Made by a program: the position numbers and the translations under genes. The notes below the pieces were generated by a model. The model was not told where the DNA came from and did not search any database. It saw only the letters and a program-made list of their open reading frames with translations. 64,000 nt of DNA, from the NCBI RefSeq assembly GCF_949628265.1, contig NC_088788.1, forward strand, positions 30,986,335 to 31,050,334. The letters run 5' to 3'. Shown piece by piece: positions 1 through 12,988 of this stretch (position 1 is the stretch's first letter; each line of letters starts with the position of its first letter). Source of the stretch: Cloeon dipterum. Lineage: Eukaryota; Arthropoda; Insecta; Ephemeroptera; Baetidae.

Positions 1-442
1 TTTCAATTGGTTCAAACGGGCCCCTAAGTTGCCCGAGTTGGGCTCAAGGCGAGTGCTTTGATTCCGGGTTGCTTTGTGTGATCTATTTTTAGTCAAGAAA
101 ATCACAGTATAGTGTTTTTGAATATTATAAATTTTGCTGAGACTGGCTAAAATGGTCCAATAACAACAGCCCAATTGGTTAGCTCAAATAATAATATTAA
201 AAAAAACAATGTGTATATTATGGAATATATTGCGATTGATTATCTCACAGCCTCTCTAATACAATACATTTTCTTAATCAAATTCAACAAGCACTCTTTT
301 GCGTTTTAATTCTTGTAAACAAAACTTCCATTTCTTTCGGGGTTTTCTTTCAAATTGTTTACGTGAACTTTAATCCATTTTTTCAATTAAAATAAACAGG
401 AACGAAGTATTCATTTAACAATTATTAATATTTAACTCTTAG

Positions 443-448
443 TTTATT
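443..448 (-). terminator. Poly(A) signal of the desaturase gene
   Basis: The minus strand reads AATAAA about 45 nt past the desaturase stop codon. It is the nearest canonical hexamer and the likely 3' end of that transcript. Positions 1-440 are AT-rich and show no coding exon. Confidence 0.6.
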
Positions 449-493
449 CGGTCAAAATCACATTTTGTCTATCTTGTTTTTATAAAAGCTTAT

Positions 494-1731
494 TTAATAT
501 CCGCGTTCGCTGCAATCGGCTAGCACCGGCACTCCATCAACCGTGCCCCAGGTCTCGTGCGAGCCGTCACCGGTGCGGAGGACCCTCTTGCGCACCAGCT
601 CGTCTGACGGCGTCCTCAAATCGTAGGCCAAACCGATCTTCGCCATCAGCTCTATGAATTTTTTGGTCGGGTTCAGAAAGTGGTTCATCTCAGACGAACG
701 GTAATCGTAGGGAAACACATGGTGGTAGTTGTGCCAACCCTCGCCGAGTGCCACAAGCGAAACGTATTGGTTTTCAGAGGGCATCAGCTCCCTGTGTTTA
801 TTTGCTTTTAGTTCACATTTTGAATAGATTTATTTTTCATTTAACCTGTCATATGGCTTCGGTCCCATTCTGTGCGCAAAACTGTTGATGGACCATGTGA
901 TGTTGAGGACCCAAACGTATCTGACGCAGTTCGCGAGGAAAGCGACCCAAGCGTCCTCAGCCCAAAAGTAGACGGGAATGTCAGAGGGTAGAATGTAACA
1001 GAAAATAAGCCGCAGAAGCTCAAAGTGCCTATGCGAAAAATCGAGTTTAATATATATTGCAAGGATAATATTGTGCTACACACTTGTCATGGAATGCTGC
1101 AACTGGGTCATTTAGAACGTCAGAAAGGTCAAGTTGACGGCCCTTCTCGCTCACCTGCGGGCTTTTTTCGCACATGAACCAACCGAGGTGAGCGAAAAAC
1201 AGGCCGCGGCGCGTATCGTGTGGATCTGCTTCGGTCTCGCTGTACTTGTGGTGAACCCGATGGTCTCGCACCCAGTGGATGATTTTTAACTGCGCGGATT
1301 CAACAAATCACATTTTAGGAGAGGCTAAATTTCTGGGGGAAACTACCTGTCCAGCAAGCATGTAGCAGGTAGTGAGAAATATTTTCAGCGGAAGTTTTGC
1401 TTTGTACGATCGGTGCGACCAATATCTATGAATTCCAGCAGACACGCCGAGGCCGCTTAGGTTGATCATGAAAATGGCTGAAATGTTATTTTCATTAATG
1501 ATGAATATTGTTGTAAGCATTAATTTTACTCCATGCGTAGGTTTGCCACTTTGCAACGGTCAATTTTGTGAAGAGTCCGTAAAGTGCCAGCATGTGGAAA
1601 GCAGTGACGAAAAAAATATTCAGCTTTTTAAGTTTGTATTCTTTCTTGGCAGGTTTTTGATGCGTCTTGATTGCTCTCACGTAAGCGTGAACGTCAAACC
1701 TTTCATCAACCTCTTGTGGAGTCGGTGGCAT
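494..1731 (-). CDS. Acyl-CoA (fatty acid) desaturase, five coding exons
   Basis: Membrane-bound ER fatty acyl-CoA desaturase that inserts a cis double bond using a di-iron centre, cytochrome b5 and O2. Exons in transcript order are 1731-1530, 1477-1347, 1289-1084, 1028-846 and 791-494. All junctions are GT-AG, the introns are 51-57 nt, and the joined frame is 339 aa, close to the usual 330-380. All three histidine boxes are present: HRYWSH (about 84-89), HRVHH (121-125) and HNYHH (261-265, inside GEGWHNYHH), plus NSFAH before the last exon. Hydrophobic stretches around 40-80 and 180-230 fit the four-TM fold. The ATG follows a likely 5'UTR splice acceptor at 1738. Family membership is certain. 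The regiospecificity (delta-9, delta-11 or other) cannot be read from sequence, so no symbol is given. Confidence 0.97.
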
Positions 1732-2330
1732 GTTGTCCTATTCAAAATGAATAAAAAAATGTTAGTTTTCTCTTTACAAAAAACAATTGAATCATAGTCC
1801 AGGCAATAATAAGTGACAAAATTGAACAGATGATAATTAGAGATTGAATATGAGTATATTTTAATTTTAAAAAGTGAGGCAAGGATTATTTTCTTACTGT
1901 TTTGACTGTCGTGCGACTCGCGGTAGTATGAATTTATGCTTCAAAAAGGAAAACTCTGAATCGTTACATTTGAAGCGGTGGGGGGATGCTCGCCATTTGA
2001 AGGCTGCATCTAAAACTGGTCTTGTAAAAATAGCGCCCAATCTTCACAAATACTTTTTATAAAAATTCTCCCCGCTCTTTTATTTTTCCTCGAATCGAAA
2101 ATTTGGATCGAGTTCTAGAACACTCAAAAATTAAATGATTATTTACTTGTTTTTCTATCGATTTTCCACTAAATGAAATCCAGAGATAGAATGAAAATCA
2201 ATTTTTTTATTCTAAAACTATATTATACTATATATTCCAGCTGTACATATTTTGTCTCGTTTAGTTATTTTTGGAGTCAGGATAGAACTAAATAAAAACG
2301 CTGTTGTATTTTGAACTTTTTTTTTTTACT
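1732..2330 (-). other. Desaturase 5' region: probable UTR exon and intron
   Basis: On the minus strand a donor-like GTAAGA lies at 1897. A branch-point-like CTAAC, a T-rich tract and an AG at 1738 lie just before the ATG, suggesting a non-coding first exon ending at 1898 and an intron 1897-1738. The rest is AT-rich, with no recognisable gene, and separates this gene from the 3' end of nudel. Confidence 0.45.
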
Positions 2331-2336
2331 TTTATT
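2331..2336 (-). terminator. Poly(A) signal of nudel
   Basis: AATAAA on the minus strand about 100 nt beyond the nudel stop codon, followed by an A/T-rich stretch. Confidence 0.6.
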
Positions 2337-2433
2337 GAACATGAAAATTACCCAAAATTGTTTTTTAATTAAGAAGTTGTTCTCCACAATCCGCAAACAA
2401 TATCGTAGGGCCACTCAGGCATTTCCAGCACCA

Positions 2434-5400
2434 TCACACTCCGACTCGAGGGCACATTTCGATGGTGGTTTTGTTGTTGAGCCGGATTTTGTAGAACGGA
2501 TCGACAGAAGGCTGCAGAACGGTGTTACCAAGAAAACCCATTTGGCGGCACAAATATCGGCTCAGTGCGTGCAAGGAGGTGGCGTTCATGTCAGATGGTC
2601 GACAGAATTCGTGCAAATTTCCAAATGTTTCCATCAGCACATTTCTACCAGCCCTAATAAAATATAGCATGCGTGATTATTGTGTCTTCATTGGTGCAAT
2701 TATCATAAAAAGTTGTATTCAACACCGAAGTGGAAAATTTTTAATTTGCGGCTTAATTCCTAGGAATTTAAACAGGAAATTTTAGATAAGCCAAAAAGGC
2801 CATTTTATCTCGAAATTTCAAGAGCGGCTTAACAGAACATTGCTTGAACTTGCGTGAGAAAAATACCTCCTAATCCAAATTTAGCTAAAAGTATATAACT
2901 GAAATAACCCAGAATATTTTGTCGCAACAATAATTCTGCGGAAACTATTTAGAAATTAATTTAAAAAAATATTTAGCTTTTAGCAGAGTAAACCAATGCA
3001 TTTCACGTGGAGACGATTAAATTATTATTGGAAATAATGCATGAACTCACGAACTAGACCGTTTTGCGCGCACACCAACGCAGTTTACCTCGTCATCGCC
3101 GTGAGGACAGTCAAAGGTGCCGTCGCAAAAGAAGTTATATGGAATGCAGAGACCAGAGTTTACGCAGCGATAAGAGTTGGGAGTGCACGGGCATCCAACC
3201 TCGTCTGATTTGTCTTGGCAGTGGACGTTTCCGTCGCAAATTTTGTGCGGATTGGCGAGCGTCAGGTAGGCTCTGCACTTAGCAAAGTGGCAGCTGACGG
3301 GTTCGTCCGAGGCGTCAGCACAGTCGTTGACGCCGTCGCAGAATTTGCTTTTCTCCACGCACATCATGCCGTCTCTGCACATAATTTGGTTTGGTGCACA
3401 CACTGCAAGCAATATTTCACGATTTTTTTTTATTTTTTGCATAATATTGTAAGGTGAAAACTATATACCACATGCGATAGAATCATCAAACTTGAAACAG
3501 CACTTGCGGCTGGTTATGTACTGATAGGACTCGTCCGAACGATCTCTGCAATGAGCAACTCCGTCGCACAGGTTGTGCTTCTTTATGCACCGACCTAACG
3601 GACATCGCAAACCATCGCACGGCGGGAGGACTAGAGCAAAAGGGTTGCGCTGTGTGCGCCCTAAATTGCGGTAGTTTTATTAAATCCGTAAATTTGTCTC
3701 ATTTTACGTGCATACATAGGGGATATTTTAGGTACGGTAGGAGATTTTGAAGATTCTCAAGACTGACAGGCGTTTTGAAGCCGCAGGATCCGAAGAGTTC
3801 AAAGAACACTGCCAAAGGAAACCAACTTCCCCTCTTGTCTTGGCAGGCCAGGGTTCCGGACCATGGAACACTTGTCCTGCTTTTAACCTGGTAATAAACA
3901 ACATTGTGAGGAACTCAATTTACGGAAATAATAATAAATCTTGCCTTGCAATGCAGGTCAGGAGAGGAGCAAACGGGCTCTAAGCAAAAGTGGGTGTTTT
4001 GCGTGCAACTAATCGGTTTGAACTGAATTGAAATCAATTTCTTGCTGATTGAGCTGTCGGGTCCTAGGGCCATGCAATGGTGTATATCATACATTTTTTC
4101 AAACCTGAATGTGAAAATGAGCCATAATTTTTTTTTTTTAATGGGAGACTAATGAATACCTTTCTTTCAACGGTAGAGGAATGACCTGCTTGGTGATCAT
4201 GATGGGAGCGTCCATGAAAAGCAAAGCAACGTTTTTGATTTTCTGAATCAGGGTTATCCGCCTAATTTGTTCAAATGGAGCTTTTAGCGCAAGCTGTCGA
4301 TTTGTGCCCATCAACACTCCTAAAAAGTGGTAGTTCAAACTGCAACAAAAAGTGAAATTTCATGGATGTATAGTACCAAAATAATTTAACTTAATTCAAA
4401 ATCAGTTAGATTATAAGGAATTAATTTGCCCCCTACTTGATATTTTGGACACAGGATTTGGAGGTGATCAGCCTCTGTTGATCGATGATCGTGGCGCCGC
4501 ACAAATAATTTCCGTCCAAGTACAAAGCCGAGAACCACGGCCAGGAACTGTTTCCACAAGGTGGGATGCTCTCGCCGGGCGGGGTGTAAATTCGATTTCC
4601 GCACTCGATCCATAGGCCATCGCACATTGGGGCTGGAGCACCGCTGGACCCTCGTTTCAGTTGCATGTGTTTGTTTTCATGATAAATGGGAAGAGAAGAA
4701 AAGAGCACTGGCTGAATGGAAAACTTGGCGTAGCGACTGTAAAGGTAAAAGTTATTAGAGTATACTTTTTATAAATTGTTGTGCTTTCCTAACCTGAATC
4801 CTAGACCGGCACATGTGTCAGCCGCGAGTTTTTCTGCTTCTGCCCTGGTTTTAAGGCACCAATGGTACCAAGAGTTTCCGTCTTTGTAGCTCAAGTAGCC
4901 TTTTTTGCGGAAAACCGCATGATGATCATCATCCACGATCACGAACGGTCCACTTAGCAGTGCAGCTGATTTGTGTGCAGTTAATACAATTAGAATCACA
5001 TATATATTTCAAGCTTACTGCAGTGTTTTTCGTCTTCAAGCTTGTGACAATCAATTCTGCGATCGCAGATCTGGTACCGTTTCACGCATTTCTTGCTAAG
5101 CGAACAATGATACTCATCGTGTGCACACGCGCCTTGATTTTGTAAATTAACTGTGGTTTTTCATTTTTATTTTAAGACCACTTACCGCAGCTGCTTTCGT
5201 CGGATCTGTCTGCACAGTCGAGTTCACCGTTGCAAATTAAATTAGGCTCGATTTTTAACAAATAATCCTTGCACGAGCAGTACATTTCATCAGATCCATC
5301 TTCGCAGTCCTTGAATCCGTCACACTTACGGTTGAAAGGCACTTTGTGATAGTGACTGAAAAAGATTCCACGTTAAGACTTAATGAAAGATATTCTGAGA

Positions 5401-8400
5401 TTGTTATAAATTTAATCAGTATCCTCTCTTGTATTCGATTATATTTTGGTTGATCGAAACGCCTGCTCAAACGTGGCAGCTGCATCCCGCTCGGCTTCAA
5501 AGGCCAGCGGGTTGCATACGCACCTGCAGTGAAACTCCGGCTGCGGCTGTTTGCCTTTGTAGATCGATGGTTGCTGCGTGTTAGCGCCGTAGGTTGCGTT
5601 CGGCACCAATATAGAAAGCGGACTTGTTGGACGTGGAGTGGTAACTTGGATTTTTTCTTGCTCGGGTGACTTCGTCGAAGAAGGAATTGTTTGCATTGCC
5701 GTCGTCATTGCATCGTTAATGGTCGTATCTGATTCAGTTAACTTTGTCAAAGTGTCATCAGTTTCATTCATTTCGTTTTTCATGGTTGTCGCAATATCGT
5801 CAGTGTTTGTCACCATCGTTGTGTCCTCGGTTCCCGTGTCTTCAGTCGGTGCATGTTTGTTTTGCGTAGCTGCCGTTGTGTCTTCATTCGTTTTTGATTC
5901 AGTCAACCCAACATCAGTTGTACTTTCTCCAGATGACGGATCTGCTTCTTCTTCCTCTCCTCCTCCGTAGTCCTCTTCTCCCTTAGCCGATGATTCATTT
6001 GGGGAAGAATAAAGTGGCTCGAGCGTTGCCTCTAAAACACTTGGTGGTCCAGCTGTTGCTAAAACATTTTTAAGCTCTATAATACAATATTTCAAAACAA
6101 TTATATTTAATTCGTACTGCTCGTTCCATAATATGGTTCATTCAAAGTAACTGCTGTCTCATTTTTTGTTTCTAATATATAGACAGTGTCGTTCCACCTT
6201 GTCAGAATATCGGGAATATTGTCCTCCTCTAGCATTCCTTCTTCATCTAATGTCTGCTTTGCTCTCTGCACTTGTTCTTTTCGAGATCGATCTGTTTCTT
6301 CGTCGTGTAAAATTATAGGCCGTCCCGCTGAAGTCTCGGCGCGGAACTTAGACTCAACTTCTTTCTTTTCGCAATCAAGTTCATCTTCAGCTTCCAAACA
6401 GTCAACGACTTTGTCGCAAACCATCGAAGCTGAGAGACAACGACCGCCGACCTTGCTGCATTCAATTCTACTTGGACATTTGTCGATCGGAACTTCACTT
6501 GGCAGTGCACTTTTGTTTGCTATTAAAATTTACACAATATTATTCGATTGCACGCTATTTATTGCCCTAAAATCTTCAGTCTGCGGTTACGAATTATTTT
6601 TAAATCCAATTACCAATGTGATGGTTGATCCAATTGAGAAATATTCCCACCCTGGTGTAGGCTCCTGGCTCATTCGGCCTAGCACAACCTTCTCCGTGGC
6701 TTACAACTCCAGCCACGTACCACTTTTCAGGTACTTGTGGCACCCTGAAAAATTCAGTTCATCACATGCACATTTATTGGTACAAATTAAATATATACCT
6801 GCACAAAAGCGGTCCTCCGCTATCTCCCTTGCAGGCGTCTTTGCCACCCTCTGGCCAACCGGCGCATATTTCCACTCCTTCTCTGTCCTCAAGATGCTTG
6901 CAATTTTTCAGAATTGGCACGTCCACTTCATGAATTTGATCCGCTATAAACAAGATTTAAAATATGAATTGATTATTTCCATACTAAAATTAACCCTCGA
7001 GTGTCGAAATATTAACTAATTGTAAGATGAATTGATTTAGTTGCGGGAAAGTTTGAGGTGTTTTAAAATTCCTTTAAAATTGCGGCTACTAATCAATTAC
7101 GGTCATATCCTTGTTCTTTGACTGCGCCCCAGCCCACAGCAATGCAGTTGGTGCCTGGTTCGGGGAGTCCAGCTGGAGGAAGACAAATGGTACGAGCCCA
7201 CCTGGACATGCGGACCGGAGGGTCGATTTTGAGCATGGCTAGGTCGTTGATCATGGCCTCCCTGTTGTATTCGTTGTGTACAATCACGTGGGTGACAACC
7301 CTAGTTTGCTCTTGCGGCGAGAAAGATCGGCGGCGCAGCATGCCTGCCTGGATTTCGTAGAAGTGATATTTGTAGCTGAAATTCTCCAGCCATTAAATAA
7401 CGTCGATGATGTTTTAGCTAAATAGGACTAACTCGTGAACGCAGTGTGCGGCTGTAAGCACCCAGGCGTCTCCGATCAAACTTCCTCCGCAGTGGAACCT
7501 GCCGTCCCTGAAGACGGCCACCAAGAACGGCCAAGCGGTTGGCTTGCTCAATGTCCCTCCAACGATTCTGCCGGAAATTGTGCGCTTTTCTTTTGGACTC
7601 TCGATAGGGGCCTCGTCCAGGATTCTCGTTCCGCACATTGGTGCAGGGCACTGAACATATACTACTAAATTCCCCTTGCAGAGAGAACTCGGGAAGACAA
7701 GAACGTCCCCGGATCCATTTTTATCCAGCGGGACCATATCAATCTGGACGTTCTTCAATCTTGAAAACAATAGGGTAATTTAAAGTTATTAAATAGAGAC
7801 CAATCCAACTAGTAATTTCATTTAAAATAATTCATTAAGTGAGTATCAAGACAGTTTAGGAGGTAGCCTTAAGAAGTTTTGATATTATGTATGGCAAAAT
7901 TATATATTTCTTACTCAACATCTGGGTGAGATTCTGCTTTGCAAGCACTGACTGCGGCTTTTTTATCATAAGTGCACAACGGAAACCACTGGCCGTGGCT
8001 ATTGATGTGCAGGTAGCCAGAGACGTGCGACTGCATGTCCACTTGGCCGGAGTTGAGGGGCTTTTCAAGTAAAGCATAGCATTCCTTCTCATCTGAGCCG
8101 CTGGTACAGTCTTCCTTACCGTCGCATCTCATGATCAACTGCAGGCAATCAGTCTTTGTGTCGTGTGGTCCTAAGCTAGCGCAGCTAAAGTGCGTATTTT
8201 TTGGACACCCTGCGGTTTTTAACGTTCTAATAAATATTATGAACAGTAAAAAAATCAACTAAAATTACAGAGAGGTAATGCAAAAACGAAACGCAGGATC
8301 GAAAAGTAAGAGAAAAATAATATAAAATAAATGTATTCACTCTCTCAATTATGTTTCAAAAGGTTAAATTTTTACCATGACACCCGTTTTCATCTTCGCC

Positions 8401-10819
8401 ATTGGGACAGTCCATATAATTATCACAAATGCGAATTTTGTCTATTCTGTGAATGCAGCTGCATTTTTCCTCGTCGCTGCTGTCGTCGCAGTCGATTTTC
8501 GCATCACACCACAGGGTCTTCAAAATGCATTTGCCGTCTTGACACGCAACATGGCCCTCTTCGCATTCTTCTTTTCGATGATCTATATAGGAAATTTTGG
8601 TTTTTGGAATAATTATTGTTCAATTTACGGAACATACCTGTAACAGCTGCACTGGCAGAAATAAGAGCAGTCGTTTCTACCGCGTTGTTGGTGGTGTCTG
8701 CAGTTTGAGAAAGTTTTACTTCTTAAAAACCGGATGAGACCCCGATAAAACTTATTTTTGTAATTTAATTGCGGTTATGGACACTTACAAAAAAATATAT
8801 TGACAAATTTAAACCACAATCGTGTGGGTTGTTTTGCTTACTTGAATTGGAAGCGACTCTAAGAGAGTCAGAATTTGCCCAGCCAAAAATCTTAGCTATT
8901 GATTCGTACACGGAATCTGAAAATGTAAACATTTTACATAATTATTCGGTTTATGTTTTATTTTTAGAAGTAATATTGAAGCATTTTTTTATATTAATCA
9001 CTAAAGAAAACTTCACTCTAGAATATATTTAATCATTCCCCTTTGAGAAAAATCAGACATTATACTAACTAAAATAACATTTTTTGTTTTCTTCCATATC
9101 CTCTGGTTTCTTCATGTTTTGTCACCCTATACTCTTAAGTAAACATTTTTCGGTTAAATTTTTGTCTATAAATTTTTGCCAAAATTATAATAAATTATAT
9201 TTAAAGAATTGAAAAAAACGAGATGAAATTAGTGCCTATATAAAACATAATTATAATCTAGTTTTCCTCAATTTCAGCCAAAAAATTTCTCAAATGAATT
9301 TGACTATATAGTAAATAACAAATTAAAATTATTATGAAGGAAACGGACTCCATCCTCGGATCGTTGCTAAAACTTCCATCAACAAGTTTCGGAATCATAT
9401 TAGCGCCCTATTACATGACAAAAATAGTAATACACATTAATATGAATAAAAAATATTCATAGCCTTTTAAATACAGCAAAACTTTGACAGAAGAAAGTTT
9501 TTTGAACAACGAGGATGAAGTCTGTTTCTTCCATAATATTTATTGGAACAAAACCATCTTTATTAAGAATTTTACTTTCAGGTGAAAAAAGCTAAAAATA
9601 TTCAAAATCTAATTTATTACTTTCTTGTTTAGGGGTGTTGTAGGTCGTCGAGAGATTCACGCAAGCGGCAGGATCCGTTTTGTTGTTTGTGGTGGTCAAA
9701 TTGTCATGCGGCGCTGAATTGGATGGGCCTGGTTGAAAAATGCACAATGCATATTGTGCAGAGTTGGAGCTTTGTAATGCTGGTTGTAATTTCATCGTGC
9801 TTGTTAAGTTGTTCAGTTCCGAGCGAATACTCTCTACCAAGCCGGTTACTTTCCCAATTTTCTCGCTGATCTGGTGTAAATTGTGATGGTAGTCGCCTTC
9901 CTGTTTGGTCCCTCCATTTGCCCCGTTGTTCTCTGAGTGTTTAATCTCGCGCTTGACTCTATATTTCCATGAAAAAATCTGGTCCAGCAAATCTTGATCT
10001 TCAATCTCATTTCTGTCGGTGGTCAAGATTTCCAGTTGTGCCTGATCTGCTTTTCCGTTCCAAAGCGATACTGGCGTTTCAATGATTTCCACATTTTCCA
10101 CAGTGATGATGCGTCCTTAAAGTTCAATTTAAAGTGAATCTAACAAACAACACATCTGCAAACCACAAGAAGTACCGGAAGCAAGAATGTTCTTAAAAAA
10201 ATACTTTTCTAAGTAAAAAAGAAAGAAGCATTTTTATTAGTAACTTATATATTACTCTCTGCATATGATTAAGATTTAATATAGTTTTCTCAAAGTGCTG
10301 CTAAACCAAATCACTAAAAAACTTCACCGATAACAATTTTACGGATTTAAATTTGGGACTCGCTATAGCAATACATTTTTCTGCTGGCTTTTTTGCAGAC
10401 TTGGCGTGTCAGCAATATGTTTCTCTCGCTCCGCTATACTATTTCCTGGTTAAAAGAAAGTGTTTTGCAAAAAATAAGCCGGGCTATAAAATATTAACAA
10501 CCAATAATCAAATTAAAAAATGAAAAAAATTTTGATCCGGCACTTTGGTTTGGGTTACAGAGTGTGCGTTTCATAAAGTAATTGAAACATGACTAACCCG
10601 TTTCGTTGAGCGGGGCACAATTAACGGCTACAGAGAGGAAAAACACCAACAATCCCGAAAGAGTGAGATGAGTGCATTTTAATTTTGCCTGTTTTCCAGT
10701 TTGCCCGCATTTCCTTGAGCTGACTATAATTATCTTCCTGCGTTACAAAATATTTCCTATTTATTTTTAAACTTACCAAGCGCACAAGAGACGTCAGGAA
10801 CCACCGTTGACATCTTCAT
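2434..10819 (-). CDS. ndl: Serine protease nudel (mosaic LDLa/SRCR/trypsin protein)
   Basis: Extracellular mosaic protease; in Drosophila it is made by the ovary and starts the dorsoventral protease cascade and eggshell cross-linking. I place 23 exons: 10819-10777, 10723-10598, 10115-9621, 8916-8842, 8721-8638, 8582-8376, 8209-7915, 7759-7433, 7375-7101, 6943-6799, 6744-6614, 6519-6118, 6076-5524, 5355-5186, 5132-5019, 4965-4794, 4736-4437, 4339-4160, 4104-3945, 3887-3716, 3660-3469, 3402-3051, 2653-2434. They sum to 1,729 codons in frame. Order: short N-terminus, TM anchor (about 33-50), coiled-coil-like segment, LDLa 1-3, SRCR-like, trypsin domain with activation site R-IVGG (about 507), His 547, Asp 595, GDSGGP Ser 683 and Asp189 equivalent, LDLa 4, Thr/Ser/Glu-rich stretch (790-1040), LDLa 5-7, SRCR-like, degenerate protease domain, LDLa 8-11, C-terminal SRCR-like tail. 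Eleven LDLa repeats match fly Nudel; the fly protein is longer (about 2,600 aa). The donors at 9621 and 3945 are the least certain. Confidence 0.94.
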
Positions 10820-11642
10820 GTGATTCTAGCACAACTTTTCCATTTTGATTTATTCTTCGTATTCACACTTGAGAACAGCTCGTTTCTGAACGCAACGTTG
10901 GCTGGTGTCTTATAAGAAAAAAAGCATTTTGCCAGACTTGGCATATAAAAATTGCCTGGGTCTTCATATTTGTTAGCGTTGCTTCACAGAATTGCCAACT
11001 TGTCATTTCTGGTATCAACTTCCTGGTCACTGCTCACCGCAATAAATGCAAAAAATTATTGATCAAAATCATTAATTGTTATTTTTCGTTTGTAAAATTT
11101 TTCACTTTATAGCCACACACCCCATTCCTTGTTTTTTTTTGCCTTCAGAATTCAGAAGTATAATAATTTATTTAAATTGTTATAAATATATTACTTTATT
11201 TTTTTTTTAAAAATACCTTTTTAATTTATATGCTGTTCATTTTTTCACCTAATGACACAAAATATTTAAATAATTATTAATTTTTTGCTGAATTTCATTA
11301 ACGACTCAAGGGAATAAAAATGTAGGGTGCTAAAATGACATTTTTTACATTTAGTAATGTTTTAGCCTCCGCGACAGACAGTCACATAGACAACACACTT
11401 AACTCATATTGCTGCAAACAAATCACTTAAAAAATCTGACGAAATATTATATATTATGTAATTTCCTTTCGCCTCGTGTAGAATAAAACAAATTTTGAAA
11501 TCGTTTTGAGAGAAAAATTACTTCATACTAAAATTCCTACTGCTCGGTGGCTTTAATGCGCGTTAAAAAATGTGGATTGTTTGAGGAAGGTAGTAGAGAA
11601 ATCTTGGCTGCTGCGAGAAAACAGCTTCAGGGTTTTCACTGA

Positions 11643-11683
11643 TGAGTCATGCACTGACGTCATTCGAATTTCAAATGACGTAA
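11643..11683 (+). promoter_or_regulatory. AP-1 site plus two CREs
   Basis: Within 41 bp there is TGAGTCA (11643-11649, AP-1 consensus), the perfect CRE palindrome TGACGTCA (11655-11662) and the variant TGACGTAA (11676-11683). All are targets of the bZIP class to which the downstream gene product belongs. Confidence 0.55.
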
Positions 11684-12342
11684 TTCTTGCTTGGACCATT
11701 CTTTTGCTATATTATAGCGCTGCATCTGGCTGCCCGAGTAATACATTCTTTAACAATTTTGTCTGTTGTTTGAAGGGTGGAAATGGAGAGGCGGCAAAAG
11801 CTCTCTCTAGTTCCACTCAAAAAGCAAAGGCATGGAACGCGCGGCCGCCGTAAAAACTATGGTGTGTTATTCCTGTGGTGCTGAAGCTCTTATCTTGTTT
11901 AGTGTCACGCGCTGCGCATAGCAAATTGAATACACTCAAATATGAAATACACACACCACGTAATGTTTTCTGTTTATCCGGGAAAAAGAAATAAACCTGC
12001 TTCTTTAATAGAATAGTGCAAATAATATTTAATTCAGATGGTTGATACAATGCTGTGTGGGACTCCTGTGGCGATCCTGCACTGCAATTTCCAACAAAAT
12101 GAGTGACAGTTTTGTTCAAATGAAACAAAGGGAAGTAGAAAATACATTCTTCTTTACTAATTAATCATTTTGAAATTTTTTGCTTGTTAATGATAAAATT
12201 TCATCAATAGTATTTATTTGTGTTGTATTTAACTCTCGTCTGCTCCAAGACTGCTGGTGTTGCATGTTTTATAGTTTCCAATCTGAATAAAGGTTCGCCA
12301 AAAGGCAGGTTTGGGGCGGAAAGGATAACTAGTCAATCAGGA

Positions 12343-12394
12343 TGACGTCAGCGCAGAATGACGTCAACGCCAGACACAAGTAAGTGTGTATAAA
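12343..12394 (+). promoter_or_regulatory. Two perfect CREs followed by a TATA box
   Basis: TGACGTCA occurs at 12343-12350 and 12359-12366, 16 bp apart start to start. A TATAAA lies at 12389-12394, so initiation would fall near 12420. A GTAAGC donor-like site follows at about 12433. The arrangement looks like a compact cAMP-inducible core promoter on the plus strand, upstream of the CREB coding exons. Confidence 0.55.
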
Positions 12395-12988
12395 CGCACC
12401 TGTTTGATCTACCAACAGCAGAGTGTAGCCGCTGTAAGCTATACAGAGCTAAAACTCGCCCGCCAAATATTTATTTTGCCAGGGGGTTGGTGCTAAATGT
12501 TAATTCAATGAGACATCGATAAGCGAAACAATTATTCGAAAAATAAACATTCAAATGTAATCATGCTTAAAAAGTAAAAAACAACAACTAAGGGTTAAAA
12601 TCGAAGTTTTTTAATTTCAAACTCTAAATTGGAGATTAGCATACTTTAAATTTATTACAATGTGAGGAATTCAAAGGGTCTACAGATTCGAAAGTTGATT
12701 TTTTATTCTTAAAGAGATAACGATGATGGTTTGAAAGAAAACAAAACAATGATTCACTATAGGTGAGTCATAAAAAACAAGTTATAGAGAGAATATGCGC
12801 AAAAAGCAGCGTTTGTCGCGGTAATCGGTCGATTATACTATGTACTATAATAAGTCCATTTATCATTCAGCTATCTACATGCACTCATCTATCTCGGCTT
12901 CATTTTTGAAGAGGACACATAATTAAACACATATATGTGAAGAATTGCGCAATTAGAAGTGATTAGAAATGAAAGACAGTTGATTTTG

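Noticed and set aside
5439..5523. Readthrough of the nudel Thr-rich exon beyond 5524
   Set aside because: The continuation ends in a stop without LDLa character, while the donor at 5523 joins precisely to an LDLa repeat ([15 protein letters not shown]).
5638..5970. Long plus-strand ORF rich in Val/Ser
   Set aside because: It is the antisense shadow of the Thr/Glu-rich segment of nudel, which is supported by in-frame splicing on the minus strand.
6186..7019. 277-codon plus-strand ORF
   Set aside because: It lies opposite the nudel protease and LDLa exons, crosses their introns and shows no domain; the coding signal is on the minus strand.
9300..9591. Open stretches on the minus strand (a 43-codon segment and a 46-codon segment) that could be extra nudel exons
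   Set aside because: Including them needs weak donors and mismatched phases, whereas a GTAATA donor at 9620 joins directly to the exon at 8916 in phase and gives a total divisible by three. I treat 9620-8917 as an intron.
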